Assembly (NCBI GenBank): GCA_002197545.1
Contig: NFUO01000702.1
Span: 62,001-126,000 of the forward strand
From: Acidobacteria subdivision 2 bacterium RH1 MAG20
Lineage (GTDB): Bacteria; Acidobacteriota; Terriglobia; Terriglobales; Acidobacteriaceae
DNA: 64,000 bases
Reading direction: 5' to 3'
Positions 48,998 to 58,810 of the stretch are shown piece by piece. Numbering within the stretch: the first letter of the stretch is position 1; every line of letters begins with the position of its first letter. Both the position numbers and the translations under genes were made by a program. Under the pieces are notes generated by a model. It did not search any database. It was not told where the DNA came from and saw only the letters and a program-made list of their open reading frames with translations.

Positions 48998-51505
48998 GTG
49001 AATGTGACCGCACCGCATCTGCTGCCTATGATTCCGTCGCCTCTGCCTGAGACCAGCGCCGCAGCGCTCGAGTGGCCGCGTCTGCGCGAGTCCATCGCGG
49101 GGCGCACCTTCTCGCCGCTGGGCCGGGCCTGGGTGCTCGCGCTCGAGCCTTCCGCCGATCCTGGCTGGATCGACCAGCAGCAGCAACGGACGGAGGAGAT
49201 GCGGAAGATGCTCTCGGGCGGCGGCAGCTTCGACTTCCACGGCCTCTTCGACCCCACCCTTCTGCTCGATCAGGCGCGGATCGATGGGGCTGCGCTTGAG
49301 GCCACGGAGATCAACAGCCTGCTCACTGTCGTCGAACGTGTCGCTGCATGGCGCAACATGATCGATCCGCCTGCCAACGGCACGCGCTACCACTGGCCAG
49401 CGATTGCTGCACTCTCCGCGCCACTGCTCGATCACGACTTCGCGCCGCTGCTGCGTCTGCTGCGCGGCAAGATCGAGCCTGACGGCTCGCTCAACGACGA
49501 CGCCTCGCCCGAGCTGCGCCGCATCCGCCGGGCAATGGAACGACAACATAAAGCGATTGAAGAGAGTCTCCGCAAGTCGCTGCGGTCGCTCGCCGAAGGC
49601 GGCAGCACAAGCGGCGGCACGCAATTATTACAGGACGACCTCATCACCATTCGCGGCGACCGCTTCGTCATCCCGGTCAAAGCCGAGTTCAAGCGCAAGG
49701 TCCCCGGCGTCGTCCACGGGTCGTCTTCCTCGGGGCAGACCGTGTTCGTCGAGCCTCTTGAAACCATCGAGCAGAACAACGAGCTCGTCCGCCTGCTCGA
49801 CGAAGAACAGGCCGAGATTCACCGCATCCTGGTCGCCATGACCCGCGCCCTCGGCGAGCACGCCACTGCGATTCATACAGGCACATGCATTCTCGCCGAG
49901 ATCGAGTCCCACACCGCTCGCGCCCGTTTTGCCAATGACCTCAACTGCGTTCGGCCTGTCTTTACGCAGGAGCTCTCTCTTACCGCCGCTCGCCACCCGC
50001 TGCTCGAACTCCGCATGAGGGCTGCCGCGCTCGAAGAGGGAAGCGACGCCGACAGCCCTGTCCCGCTCACCATCGTCCTTCCGCCCAGCACAAAGCAGCT
50101 CATCATCAGCGGCCCCAACACCGGCGGCAAGACCGTCTCGCTCAAGACGCTGGGTCTGCTCTCGCTGATGGCACAGGCCGGTGTTCCCGTTCCGGCAGAG
50201 GAAGCAAAGCTCCCGCTCTTCACCAGCGTCTACGCGGACATCGGCGATGCGCAGTCGATCGAGCGCAACCTCTCCAGCTTCTCGGCGCACGTCGTCAACC
50301 TCGACCGCATCTCGCGTGAAGCCACCGCTTCCTCGCTCGTCCTGCTCGATGAGTTAGGCTCCGCCACCGATCCCGAAGAGGGCGCGGCGCTGGCCGTGGC
50401 CGTCGCCTCGCACTTCCTCGCGGCGAATGTGTGGTGCTGCATTACGACGCACCTTACCTCGCTCAAGGTCTACGCGGCCAATCACGCGGGAGTGCTCAAC
50501 GCCGCCGTCGGCTTCGACCAGGAGACCCTCACCCCAACCTACGAGCTTCGCCTCGGCGTCCCCGGGGCCTCTGCCGGGCTGAACATCGCCGCGCGCCTCG
50601 GCCTCTCGCCGGAGATCATCACCGCCGCGCGTGCGCAGATGACCACGCAGACCGCCGACATCGGCGCCTTCCTCGATCAGCTTCACGACCAGCTCACCGC
50701 CGCCGTCGCCGAGCGCGAGTCCATGCGCCGCCGCGAGCAGGAGCTCTCGCGCGAAAAGGCCCGCGTCGAAGTCGAAGGCCGCGCCGAACAAAAAGCTCGA
50801 ACGAAAGAACTCGAAGCCAAGCTCAACTCGCTCATCGAAGACTTCGCTTATCAATTGCGCGAGACCGTAAAAGCCATCGACGACAAGGCACTCGCGCAAA
50901 AGATCGCCCGCGACTCTGCTGCGCGCATTGCACGCCTGCGCCGCGAGTTTTCAGAACAGTTCAACTCCACTGTTGTCGCTCACAATACGGGAGCCGACAG
51001 GAACGACCCCGCCGCGCAGCCGCACATTCCCAAGGGCATCAAGGCTGGAGATCTGGTCAAACTAAAATCGCTGGGCAGACAGGCAAAGGTGGATCGGGTC
51101 ATCGACGCAAAGACATTCGAGGTCTCCATCGGCCCCATGAAGATGCGTGCCGGCATCGACGATATCGCTGGAGTGGAGTCGGTGAAAGTCGTCACCCCGC
51201 TCGAAGCGGCGCGCAAACGTGGCAACGTCACCGTCTCCACCAGCAACGACCCCGACTACATGTCGTCGGAGATCAACGTCATCGGCCGCACCGCCGACGA
51301 GGCCCATGACGAAGTGGAGCGCTTCCTCGACCGCGCCTTCCTCGCCGGTCTGCCTCGCATCCGTATCGTCCACGGCACCGGCATGGGCATCCTGCGCCGC
51401 ACCCTGCGCGAATATCTCCGCAGCCACCCACACGTCACCACCATCACCGAGCCTCCGCAGAACGAAGGCGGCCAGGGCGCTACTGTGGTTGAACTGCGGC
51501 AGTAA
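48998..51505 (+). CDS. mutS2: Endonuclease MutS2
   Basis: The 835-residue protein has the MutS2 domain order: a helical core and clamp (1-320), an ABC ATPase with Walker A ISGPNTGGKTVSLKT and Walker B LVLLDELGSATDPEEGAAL, a long coiled coil (about 540-620), a KOW-like part, and a C-terminal Smr nuclease domain (VIGRTADEAHDEVERFLDRA and IVHGTGMGILR). MutS2 does not carry out mismatch repair; it limits recombination and splits collided ribosomes in some species. The start is GTG 48998, with the in-frame ATG 49028 as an alternative. Confidence 0.94.
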   Translation: MNVTAPHLLPMIPSPLPETSAAALEWPRLRESIAGRTFSPLGRAWVLALEPSADPGWIDQQQQRTEEMRKMLSGGGSFDFHGLFDPTLLLDQARIDGAALEATEINSLLTVVERVAAWRNMIDPPANGTRYHWPAIAALSAPLLDHDFAPLLRLLRGKIEPDGSLNDDASPELRRIRRAMERQHKAIEESLRKSLRSLAEGGSTSGGTQLLQDDLITIRGDRFVIPVKAEFKRKVPGVVHGSSSSGQTVFVEPLETIEQNNELVRLLDEEQAEIHRILVAMTRALGEHATAIHTGTCILAEIESHTARARFANDLNCVRPVFTQELSLTAARHPLLELRMRAAALEEGSDADSPVPLTIVLPPSTKQLIISGPNTGGKTVSLKTLGLLSLMAQAGVPVPAEEAKLPLFTSVYADIGDAQSIERNLSSFSAHVVNLDRISREATASSLVLLDELGSATDPEEGAALAVAVASHFLAANVWCCITTHLTSLKVYAANHAGVLNAAVGFDQETLTPTYELRLGVPGASAGLNIAARLGLSPEIITAARAQMTTQTADIGAFLDQLHDQLTAAVAERESMRRREQELSREKARVEVEGRAEQKARTKELEAKLNSLIEDFAYQLRETVKAIDDKALAQKIARDSAARIARLRREFSEQFNSTVVAHNTGADRNDPAAQPHIPKGIKAGDLVKLKSLGRQAKVDRVIDAKTFEVSIGPMKMRAGIDDIAGVESVKVVTPLEAARKRGNVTVSTSNDPDYMSSEINVIGRTADEAHDEVERFLDRAFLAGLPRIRIVHGTGMGILRRTLREYLRSHPHVTTITEPPQNEGGQGATVVELRQ

Positions 51506-51615
51506 TCCTGCAACCAGTATGCGATACTTGCCCTCGCTGAGAAACGAAGCAAGCGTCGCCGCAAAGTGCTTCCTTCAGCAGAAGCAGGACCGTCAAAACA
51601 CAACGGGGGAATCGA

Positions 51616-53439
51616 ATGTCATCCTCTTCGCGCATCAACCAGATGAACCGCCGCTATTTTCTTCGCTCCTCCGCGCTTACGGCAGCAGCCGGATTCGGCT
51701 CCCAGATACTTCCTCCTGCGCTTCTAGCTGAGACCTCCGCCTCCCCATCCATAGCCCCCCTCGCCACCTTTACCTACAGCGACGTCACCTTCGCGCCCGG
51801 CATCCACGACGCGCAGTTGCATCAGACGCACGGCATCCTGATGGGCCTCAGCGACGACGAGATGTTGAAGCCCTTTCGCGTCCGCGCCGGCCAGCCCGCG
51901 CCCGGCGCCAGTCTCGGCGGCTGGTACGACGCCGATGCTTTCGCTCCCGCCCATGCCTTTGGCCAGTGGCTTTCGGCCCTGTCGCGCTTCTACGTCATCA
52001 CCGGCGACGAGGAGACAAACCGCAAGATCACCAGCCTGATCAGCAGCTTCCGCCAGATGAAAGACCTGGACCTCTTCTTCAAAGGCAATCGCTTTCCCGC
52101 CTACACCTTCGATAAGGTCAACTGCGGCCTCACCGACGCCTATACCTTCGCGCACTCGCAGCAAGCAGTTGAGACCCTCAATCATCTCACCGCCTGCGCG
52201 ACGCCATACCTTCCGGGGAGAGCGCTCTCCCGCGTCGAGCAGGCCGCCCGTCCGCACAAGGACCAGACCTACACCTGGGACGAAAGCTATACGCTGGCGG
52301 AGAATCTATTTCTCGCTTGGCGCCGCACCGGCGACAAAAAATACCGTGAGCTCGGCAGCGCGTATCTTTACAACTCCTTCTTCAAACCGCTTGCCCAGGG
52401 CGACAACGTTCTGCCCAACATGCACGCGTACAGCCATCTCAACTCGCTGAACTCCGCGGCGATGGGCTATCTCGCGCTCAACGATCCCATCTACCTGAAG
52501 GCTGCCGTCAACGGATTCGAGTTCGTGCGGCAGCAGAGCTTCGCCACCGGAGGCTGGGGGCCGAATGAGGCGTTCATCACGCCGGGCAAGGGCGAACTCG
52601 GCAAAAGCCTCGCCGACACCCACCACAGCTTCGAGACGCCCTGCGGGTCCTACGGCCACTTCAAGCTCACACGTTACCTGCTCTCCATCACCGGCGATCC
52701 CCGCTATGGCGACAGCATGGAAGCCGTCATGTACAACACCATCCTGGGGGCCAAGCCGCTCCAGCCCGACGGCCACGCCTTCTACTACTCCGACTACAAC
52801 CGCGTCGGACACAGGACCTTCTTCCCGGACAAGTGGCCGTGCTGCTCCGGCACCATCACTCAGATCGCAGCCGACTATCGCATCAGCGCCTATCTGCACG
52901 ACGCGCAGGGCGTCTATGTCAACCTCTATATTCCCTCCACGCTCCGCTGGAAGCACCGCGGCAACGACATCCAGCTCAGCCAGCGGGGAAGTTACCCTCT
53001 CGACGAACGCATCTCCTTCGATGTGCGCGCCGCGAAGCCCACCAGCTTCGCCCTGCGCCTTCGCATTCCCGCCTGGGCAGGCGACGGCGCGCGCGTCTCC
53101 GTCAACGGCAAGCCCCAATCGCTTACCCTGAAGCCTGGGACCTTTGCCGCCATCCACCGCACATGGGGCGCAAACGACCGGGTTGAACTTACGCTGCCGC
53201 TAACGCTCAGGCTTCAGCAAGTCGATCCGGAGACGCCAGAGACAGTGGCTCTGCTGCGCGGCCCACTCGTCCTTTTCCTTCTTGGCGACTCGCAACCTCT
53301 ACCGGAAAAATCGCTGCTCTCCGCCGAACGGATTGCCCCGACAGAGTGGCTCGTGCAAAGCCCAAAAGGCGACGTCCGCCTCCGCCCCTTCACCGGCGTA
53401 CAGGACCAGCAGTACAGCACCTATACTCAGCTTGCGTAG
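51616..53439 (+). CDS. GH127 family beta-L-arabinofuranosidase (DUF1680), Tat-exported
   Basis: The 607-residue protein has a twin-arginine signal peptide (NRRYFLRSSALTAAAGF), so it is exported folded, probably to the periplasm. The mature part has the (alpha/alpha)6 barrel of GH127 with GLSDDEMLKPFRVRAGQ, the conserved SCCSGT-like zinc cysteines region KWPCCSGTITQ and the catalytic E/C area before it (ETPCGSYGHFKL). GH127 enzymes remove L-arabinofuranose from plant cell-wall glycans. A GGGGGAA site lies before ATG 51616; ATG 51643 is an alternative. The C-terminal 180 residues are beta-sandwich modules. Confidence 0.88.
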   Translation: MSSSSRINQMNRRYFLRSSALTAAAGFGSQILPPALLAETSASPSIAPLATFTYSDVTFAPGIHDAQLHQTHGILMGLSDDEMLKPFRVRAGQPAPGASLGGWYDADAFAPAHAFGQWLSALSRFYVITGDEETNRKITSLISSFRQMKDLDLFFKGNRFPAYTFDKVNCGLTDAYTFAHSQQAVETLNHLTACATPYLPGRALSRVEQAARPHKDQTYTWDESYTLAENLFLAWRRTGDKKYRELGSAYLYNSFFKPLAQGDNVLPNMHAYSHLNSLNSAAMGYLALNDPIYLKAAVNGFEFVRQQSFATGGWGPNEAFITPGKGELGKSLADTHHSFETPCGSYGHFKLTRYLLSITGDPRYGDSMEAVMYNTILGAKPLQPDGHAFYYSDYNRVGHRTFFPDKWPCCSGTITQIAADYRISAYLHDAQGVYVNLYIPSTLRWKHRGNDIQLSQRGSYPLDERISFDVRAAKPTSFALRLRIPAWAGDGARVSVNGKPQSLTLKPGTFAAIHRTWGANDRVELTLPLTLRLQQVDPETPETVALLRGPLVLFLLGDSQPLPEKSLLSAERIAPTEWLVQSPKGDVRLRPFTGVQDQQYSTYTQLA

Positions 53440-53497
53440 TGCCGCGCTACGTGGAAGTGAGGCCACGCATTTTCGGTGACCTTTCATTTGTTCAACC

Positions 53498-53526
53498 TTG
53501 ACGGGGCTGGTGATATATAGCATGAT
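53498..53526 (+). promoter_or_regulatory. Probable promoter of vapBC
   Basis: TTGACG (53498-53503) and CATGAT (53521-53526) are 17 bp apart. The AT-rich spacer end and the following ATAGGTATC may hold the VapB operator. The vapB start is 20 bp downstream. Confidence 0.55.
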
Positions 53527-53545
53527 AGGTATCAGAGGTGGTGCA

Positions 53546-53827
53546 ATGGCACATCTTGAAAAAGCCAAGGTCTTCATGACAGGACGGAGCCAAGCTGTCC
53601 GTATCCCCGCAGAATATCGCTTTACCAGCAGCGAGGTTTACATCCGGCGCGACCCAAAGAACGGCAATCTGATCTTGTCGCAAGCTCCGGGAAGTTTACG
53701 GGAGATCTTCGCGGCATTTGACCGGCTTGGTGTTCCCCAGGACTTTCTCTCGCCCGAGGAGCGGTCGCAGGAACCATCGCAAGAGCGAGGCGATGACTTT
53801 CTCAAGATGCCTGAGAGCTCCATCTAA
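53546..53827 (+). CDS. vapB: VapB-type AbrB-fold antitoxin
   Basis: The 93-residue protein starts at ATG 53546 behind AGAGGTGG. The N-terminal half is a swapped-hairpin AbrB domain: AKVFMTGRSQAVRIPAEYRF, then EVYIRRDPKNGNLILSQ. The C-terminal half is acidic and would bind the toxin. The stop codon overlaps the vapC ATG by one base. Upstream open frame without a binding site is rejected. Confidence 0.92.
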   Translation: MAHLEKAKVFMTGRSQAVRIPAEYRFTSSEVYIRRDPKNGNLILSQAPGSLREIFAAFDRLGVPQDFLSPEERSQEPSQERGDDFLKMPESSI

Positions 53828-54264
53828 TGCCATCTCCGGCCTCCCCGGCTCGCGTGATTTATTTGCTCGATACCAATATGGTGAGCTACATCGTCACGGG
53901 TCAATCCCCCGCCGCACGCGAACGGATGGCCTCTTTGACACACGACGATATCTGCTGCATCTCCACCGTCTCTGAGGGTGAAATCCAATACGGCCTCGCC
54001 AAACGGCCTAACGCAACCGAGTTTCGGGGCCTGATGGATGGGTTTCTTGCCAGCATCCGGATCTTGCCGTGGGACCGCGAGGAAGCCTATCACTATGGAC
54101 TCGTCCGGGCAAAGCTTCAGAATGCAGGGACGCCACTTGGCAGTATAGATATGATGATCGCGGCTCATGCGGTGGCCATCGGTGCCGTCCTCGTCACGAA
54201 TGACAAAGCCTTTGGACGTGTAGACGACCTGCATGTAATGGTCAATTGGGCCACAGATCTTTAG
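53827..54264 (+). CDS. vapC: VapC-type PIN-domain RNase toxin
   Basis: The 145-residue toxin has the four acidic residues of an active PIN domain: Asp in YLLDTNMVSY, Glu in VSEGEIQYG, Asp in LGSIDMMIAAHA and Asp in LVTNDKAFGRV. VapC toxins cut specific tRNAs or rRNA. The frame is intact and coupled to vapB. The module sits directly beside dnaN with the 3' ends converging; a partly paired sequence at 54269-54301 lies between them but is not a convincing terminator. Confidence 0.93.
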   Translation: MPSPASPARVIYLLDTNMVSYIVTGQSPAARERMASLTHDDICCISTVSEGEIQYGLAKRPNATEFRGLMDGFLASIRILPWDREEAYHYGLVRAKLQNAGTPLGSIDMMIAAHAVAIGAVLVTNDKAFGRVDDLHVMVNWATDL

Positions 54265-54312
54265 CAGTCCGAGATGCGCGGGTTTTTTAACACCCGTCTC
54301 GATGACAGATCG

Positions 54313-55500
54313 TCAGATCCGCATCGGCATCAGGATGTAGCGGTACTTCACGTCTTCATTCGCATCCTCGGGACGCATCTGGCCGGCGCTCTGCGCGTCC
54401 TTGAACTCCAGCCGAACCTCGCCCGTGTTTCCAATCGCCTTGAGGAAGTCGATCAGGTACTGGCTGTTGAAGCCGACGACCAGAGGATCGTAGTTGTACG
54501 GCGTCTCGATGGTGTCCTCGGACTCGCCGGCGTCGGTCGAAGACGACGACAGCTTCAGCTCATTCTGCTCCAGACGAATCTTGATCGCGCCGCTGCGCTC
54601 GTCGGCAAACTGGGCTACGCGCTGGATCGAACCCATCAGATCTTCCGAGCGCACGATGACAAATTTGGTGTTGTCGCGCGGCAACACGGCTTCGTAGTTC
54701 GGGAACTGCCCGGTCAGCTTGCGGCTGGTCAGCACCCGTCCGCCGATCCTGAAGAACAGCGTCTGGTCGTCGTCGGCAAACTCCAGCGTCTCCGCCTCGG
54801 TGTTGCTCAGCAGGCCGGAGAGTTCGCTCAGCGCCTTGCGCGGAATCAGGGTCTTCTTCTCGCCAGAGATTCCCTCCAGCGTCTCGCCCAGCTTTTCGAT
54901 ATGCGCCAGCCGGTGGCCATCGGTCGCCACCATCGCCATCGACTCCGCCTTCAGCACCAGCAGCGCGCCATTCAGCGTGTAGCGCGACTCCTCGTTCGAG
55001 ATGGCGAAGATCGTCTTCGAGACCATGTTCCTCAGCGAGGGCACCGAGATCTTTACCGCGGAAGAGGCCGGGAACTCCGGGACCTGCGGGAAGTTTGCCC
55101 GCGCCATGCCGACCATCTTCGTATTCGAACGACCCGCCCGGATCTGCACCCAATGGTTGTCCATCAGCTTGATCGAGATGTCGCCCTCGGGCAGCAGTTT
55201 GATGTAGTCGTACAGCTTGCGCGCCGGAATCGTGCATGCGCCGGGCTTCTTCACCTTGGCCGCGCAGCTCGTCCGCAGGCTCTGATCGAGGTCGGTCGCC
55301 GTAATCGTCAGCTTGTCGTCGGCAGCCTCGAACAGAAAATTCGACAGGATCGGGATCGTCGTCTTCCGCTCCACCACCGACTGGGCCGCCGTCAGCTCGC
55401 GCAGCAACTCGGCGCGGGACACGGTGATTTCGAGGTTGCCTGTGGGGGCTGCGGCTACTGTCGTCTCGTCCATCTGGGGCTCCTGGGTCGCAATCGTCAC
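54313..55500 (-). CDS. dnaN: DNA polymerase III beta subunit (sliding clamp)
   Basis: The 395-residue protein forms the dimeric ring that keeps DNA polymerase on its template. The three clamp domains are recognisable: LEITVSRAELLRELTAAQ at the start of domain 1, LPEGDISIKLMDNHW and the central FAISNEESRYTLNGALL, and the C-terminal YRYILMPMRI, which forms the protein-binding cleft. About 22 residues precede the first domain; an in-frame ATG at residue 10 would shorten it. It is separated from dnaA by one unrelated gene instead of being adjacent. Confidence 0.97.
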   Translation of the reverse strand: MTIATQEPQMDETTVAAAPTGNLEITVSRAELLRELTAAQSVVERKTTIPILSNFLFEAADDKLTITATDLDQSLRTSCAAKVKKPGACTIPARKLYDYIKLLPEGDISIKLMDNHWVQIRAGRSNTKMVGMARANFPQVPEFPASSAVKISVPSLRNMVSKTIFAISNEESRYTLNGALLVLKAESMAMVATDGHRLAHIEKLGETLEGISGEKKTLIPRKALSELSGLLSNTEAETLEFADDDQTLFFRIGGRVLTSRKLTGQFPNYEAVLPRDNTKFVIVRSEDLMGSIQRVAQFADERSGAIKIRLEQNELKLSSSSTDAGESEDTIETPYNYDPLVVGFNSQYLIDFLKAIGNTGEVRLEFKDAQSAGQMRPEDANEDVKYRYILMPMRI

Positions 55501-55634
55501 TGTCGTTTCTCCGTAAATTTCCGTCGTGGGTCGCTTGGCAAAACTTTACACCGAATTGCCGCCCGCGTGCACCGCGACATCAGGCGTCTGCTTGATTCTA
55601 GGGTCGAATACCCTTTCCATGCGACAAGTTTCTT

Positions 55635-56004
55635 TGTGGAAAGCTGGGTCGCTTGTGTGAGAGCATCGGCAGGCGCACAAACCCAGTGCCGAGGCGCGAT
55701 TGTTGTTATGAAACAAGATTTAAAAGATACAAATACTAATACTCATAATCATTGTCGCTGGAAAAGTGGATATGCCTCCCATCTACTTCCGTTTCATTCA
55801 CTTGAGTGCTGCCCCCATTTTAGAAAAAAGGACACGGGAAAGCGCATAAGTAGGAAGACTAGCCGCGTTTCCCTTCTAAACTGCCTCGTTATCCGTTTTC
55901 CGCACAGGCCGCTACGCGCGATTTTGAGAAGACCTGTCTCCAATAGTGGGAATGCCGGCAAACCGGCACAAAATGAAGCAGTTGTCTTACACACTTTTTT
56001 CACA
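55635..56004. other. Candidate replication origin region upstream of dnaN
   Basis: This 557-bp gap (55501-56057) has no gene. It has three one-mismatch DnaA-box-like 9-mers, TGTGGAAAG (55635-55643, reverse), TTTTCCGCA (55896-55904) and TTTTTCACA (55996-56004), plus TTATCCGTT at 55889. An AT-rich block lies at about 55710-55750 and could be an unwinding element. None is a perfect box, so this is a candidate only. The dnaA-rpmH interval (58316-60941) is the alternative site, but I see no boxes there. Confidence 0.3.
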
Positions 56005-56057
56005 TGCATCCAACATTGAAGAGGATAAGTCGCCCGAAATACGAAAGGAGCCTACCC

Positions 56058-56696
56058 ATGAAGATCGCCATCTTTGGCGCCAGCGGAGCGACTGGGCTTC
56101 TCCTGACAAAACGCTCGCTGGCTGCCGGTCGTCAGGTAACGGCCCTCCTGCGCACGCCGGAGAGCTTCCCCCTGCGTTCCAATGTCCATGTCATCAAAGG
56201 CAGCGCCTTCGATCTCGCCGCCGTCAGTCAGACCATCGAAGGCGCAGATATAGTCCTCTCCGCGCTGGGTGCAAGGTCGCTGCGAAAAGAAGATGTCCTC
56301 GAGCGAGCAGTGCCCCAGATCGTCGCCGCGATGCAGCAAACGAATGCCCGCCGCATCATCGTCCTTGGATCAGCGGGAGCAAAGCCCGACGCGCTCGACA
56401 AGCAGCCTGCATGGCGCCGCTGGATGGTCGAGCACCTCGTCTACAATACCTTTCTGAAGTGGCCCGTAGCCTCGCAACGCGCCCAATACGCCGTCCTCTC
56501 CGCCAGCGATCTCAACTGGACCATGGTGATGCCGCCCATGCTCACCAATGGCCGCGGCCACGGCACCTGGCGCCTCGACGCCGACGCCCTGCCGCGCAAC
56601 GCCAGCCGCATCTCCCGCGAAGACGTAGCCGACTTCATGATGCAGCAGATCGACGACCCGCAATGGATCCGCAAAGCCGTCTACATCTGTTGGTAA
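56058..56696 (+). CDS. NAD(P)-binding atypical short-chain dehydrogenase/NmrA-like protein
   Basis: The 212-residue protein starts at ATG 56058 with AAAGGAG 8 bp upstream. The N-terminal Rossmann motif is IAIFGASGATGLLL, and VTALLRTPES gives the phosphate-binding arginine typical of NADPH use. The pattern ADIVLSALG and RRIIVLGSAG belongs to the BVR-B/HSCARG group of atypical SDRs. A classical Tyr-x3-Lys active site is not evident, so it may be a redox sensor or a reductase with unknown substrate. It lies between dnaN and dnaA on the opposite strand. Confidence 0.85.
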   Translation: MKIAIFGASGATGLLLTKRSLAAGRQVTALLRTPESFPLRSNVHVIKGSAFDLAAVSQTIEGADIVLSALGARSLRKEDVLERAVPQIVAAMQQTNARRIIVLGSAGAKPDALDKQPAWRRWMVEHLVYNTFLKWPVASQRAQYAVLSASDLNWTMVMPPMLTNGRGHGTWRLDADALPRNASRISREDVADFMMQQIDDPQWIRKAVYICW

Positions 56697-56740
56697 GGAC
56701 AACCCGAGTGGGACCCGAGAACTACCGTCTTCCCAATCCA

Positions 56741-56762
56741 ACGGAGAGGCCCCTGTATTTCG
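56741..56762 (+). repeat. Right-end fragment of the dispersed repeat
   Basis: ACGGAGAGGCCCCTGTATTTCG matches only the last part of the main repeat and is followed by the usual CCTTTGCCG flank. The left part is missing. Confidence 0.7.
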
Positions 56763-56881
56763 CCTTTGCCGGTGCCCTTATCCGCGTTTCTCCGTGTTGA
56801 TCCGCGCTCGCCTTATCGTTTTTAAATCGGTGCCCATCAGTGCAGAATCGGTGTTAAGCTTTTTTACCTTGGCGCGGCCCT

Positions 56882-58315
56882 CTAGCTCAAAGTCTCCATC
56901 AGCTTGTTCACCGTCTGGTTCAACGCCTTGTCCGTCCGACGCTGCTCGTCGATCTTCGCGATCGAGTGCATCACCGTCGTATGGTGCTTGCCGCCGAACT
57001 GCCGCCCAATCTCGGGCAGCGAGGCCTCCGTCAACTGCTTCGCCAGGTACATCGCGATCTGCCGCGGGACGACAATCTGCCGCGAGTTGTTCTTCTGCTT
57101 CAGCTCCGCCACGCGCATCCCGAACTGCTCGGCGACGGTGCGTTGAATCGCCTCAATCGTGATCTTGCGTACCTGCGTGTCGATGAACTGCTTCAGGCAC
57201 TGCTGCGTCACCGCCAGCGTAATCTCGACGCCGTGCATACTGCACCACGCGATCAACCGCACCAGCGCGCCTTCAAGCTCACGCACATTGGTCCGCACAT
57301 TCGATGCGATAAACAGTGCCACGTCGGTCGGCAACTGCGTCTGCTCGCTCTCGGCCTTCTTCTGCAGGATCGCAACCTTGGTCTCAAGGTCCGGCGGTTG
57401 AATGTCGGCAATCAATCCCCACTCGAACCGCGAGCGCAGCCGGTCTTCAAAGTCCGAAAGCTCTTTCGGCGGACGGTCGCTGGCGATCACGATCTGCTTC
57501 ATGCTCTCGTGCAGCGTGTTGAAGGTGTGGAAGAACTGCTCCTGCGTGCGCTCTTTGCCCGCCAGAAACTGAATGTCATCAATGAGCAACACGTCCACAC
57601 TACGGAACTTGTCGCGGAAGCTGGTCATCTTGTCGTAGCGGACCGAGTCGATCATCTCGTTGGTGAACTTCTCGGCGCTCACATAACAGATCGACGCATG
57701 GGGCTGCCTGCGCTTCACGTCATGGCCGATCGCATGCATCAGATGGGTCTTGCCCATGCCCACGCCGCCGTACAGAAACAGCGGGTTGTACGCCTTCGAT
57801 GGCCGCTCGGCGACGGCCTGTGCTGCCGCCATTGCAAACTGGTTGCCGCTGCCAATCACAAACGCGTCGAACTGATACCTCGGGTTCAGTTGCGAGGCCG
57901 CGCTCCAGTCGAAGCGCGACTGCTCCGGTCCCGGGACCTGTCCCTGACGCAGCAACGCACCCTGCGCGTTGCCCATACGCGGAGCATTCGGGCTGTGGCT
58001 CGGCAGTGGCGCAAAGCCGCCATCCTCGCGCACCTTGGGCGTTCGGGGGTCGTGCTCCGGAGTGGTAAACGTCACCGTCTCAACGTCCAGGCCCAGATTG
58101 TCGATAGCCTCCTGAATCAAGTCGGCGTAGCGGTCGCCCACATGCTGGAAGTCGGACGAGGGGATGCGCACGAAGAGCTTCTTGCCTTCAAGGTGTGAAA
58201 ATCGCGTCGGCTTCAGCCATGTCTCGTACGACTGACGATTGATCTTCTTCTCAAGAGCAGCCAGAATGCGAACCCAATAATTCAATACGGCGGTCGCCGT
58301 CGGAACGAATGACAT
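56882..58315 (-). CDS. dnaA: Chromosomal replication initiator protein DnaA
   Basis: The 477-residue protein has the four DnaA domains: domain I (about 10-85), a linker (86-150), the AAA+ domain with Walker A GGVGMGKTHLMHAIG, Walker B VLLIDDIQFLAGKE and sensor segments, and the C-terminal DNA-binding domain with the signature FGGKHHTTVMHSIAKI. DnaA binds 9-bp boxes at oriC and loads the helicase. The start is ATG 58315 (MSFVPTATAVLNYW). Its presence, with dnaN, rpmH, rnpA, yidD and yidC, shows that the window covers the origin neighbourhood. Confidence 0.97.
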   Translation of the reverse strand: MSFVPTATAVLNYWVRILAALEKKINRQSYETWLKPTRFSHLEGKKLFVRIPSSDFQHVGDRYADLIQEAIDNLGLDVETVTFTTPEHDPRTPKVREDGGFAPLPSHSPNAPRMGNAQGALLRQGQVPGPEQSRFDWSAASQLNPRYQFDAFVIGSGNQFAMAAAQAVAERPSKAYNPLFLYGGVGMGKTHLMHAIGHDVKRRQPHASICYVSAEKFTNEMIDSVRYDKMTSFRDKFRSVDVLLIDDIQFLAGKERTQEQFFHTFNTLHESMKQIVIASDRPPKELSDFEDRLRSRFEWGLIADIQPPDLETKVAILQKKAESEQTQLPTDVALFIASNVRTNVRELEGALVRLIAWCSMHGVEITLAVTQQCLKQFIDTQVRKITIEAIQRTVAEQFGMRVAELKQKNNSRQIVVPRQIAMYLAKQLTEASLPEIGRQFGGKHHTTVMHSIAKIDEQRRTDKALNQTVNKLMETLS

Positions 58316-58810
58316 TCTCTAATTTCCTTGTCTTTTCTCTGTTCCTACCCAACTGAGGCACTTTGGTGCAGTGATGCAATGAGACCCATTCAAAAGGAAA
58401 CACCAGTCCTTCCCGGCATAGCAGGTGAGCGGGGAGGATTTCGTGTCGCCAGAATCTCTCAACGAGCCCAATGACGATCAGGCCGAGGAGAGGAGTCATT
58501 CAACATAAGGCAGAGTGCGGATCAGCTGGACGTGCAGAAAAACGTCTTACTAAACGGGTTCGATAGTAGCACGGAAAACAGGAGGTTTTTCGTGCGCTTC
58601 TACCAAAAAAAACAAGTTGCACCATTCCTTGTGAAGAATGGAAATAGATACGCACTCAGAGGGAAAATTGCGCCGGTTTAAATTCAATTTTACTTCCATT
58701 GAAGTGTGTCGATGTGATACAGAAGAGGCTCTTCGCCGATGCCTGCTCCTCCCTCGTCACTTCGACCGCTAAAGATGACGTGCGGTTGATGATGAGATGG
58801 AAGAAGATCG
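58316..58810. other. Intergenic region upstream of dnaA without recognisable gene
   Basis: The 495 bp between dnaA and the aldo/keto reductase must contain the dnaA promoter. The part from 58600 to 58730 is AT-rich. I see no full DnaA box, no RNA gene and no credible frame. A short GTCACTTCGACCG at about 58758 recalls the left end of the dispersed repeat. Confidence 0.5.

Noticed and set aside
54269..54301. Terminator between vapC and dnaN
   Set aside because: CGGGT/ACCCG and CGAGA/TCTCG can pair around a T-rich loop, but the stem is interrupted and no T run follows it on either strand.
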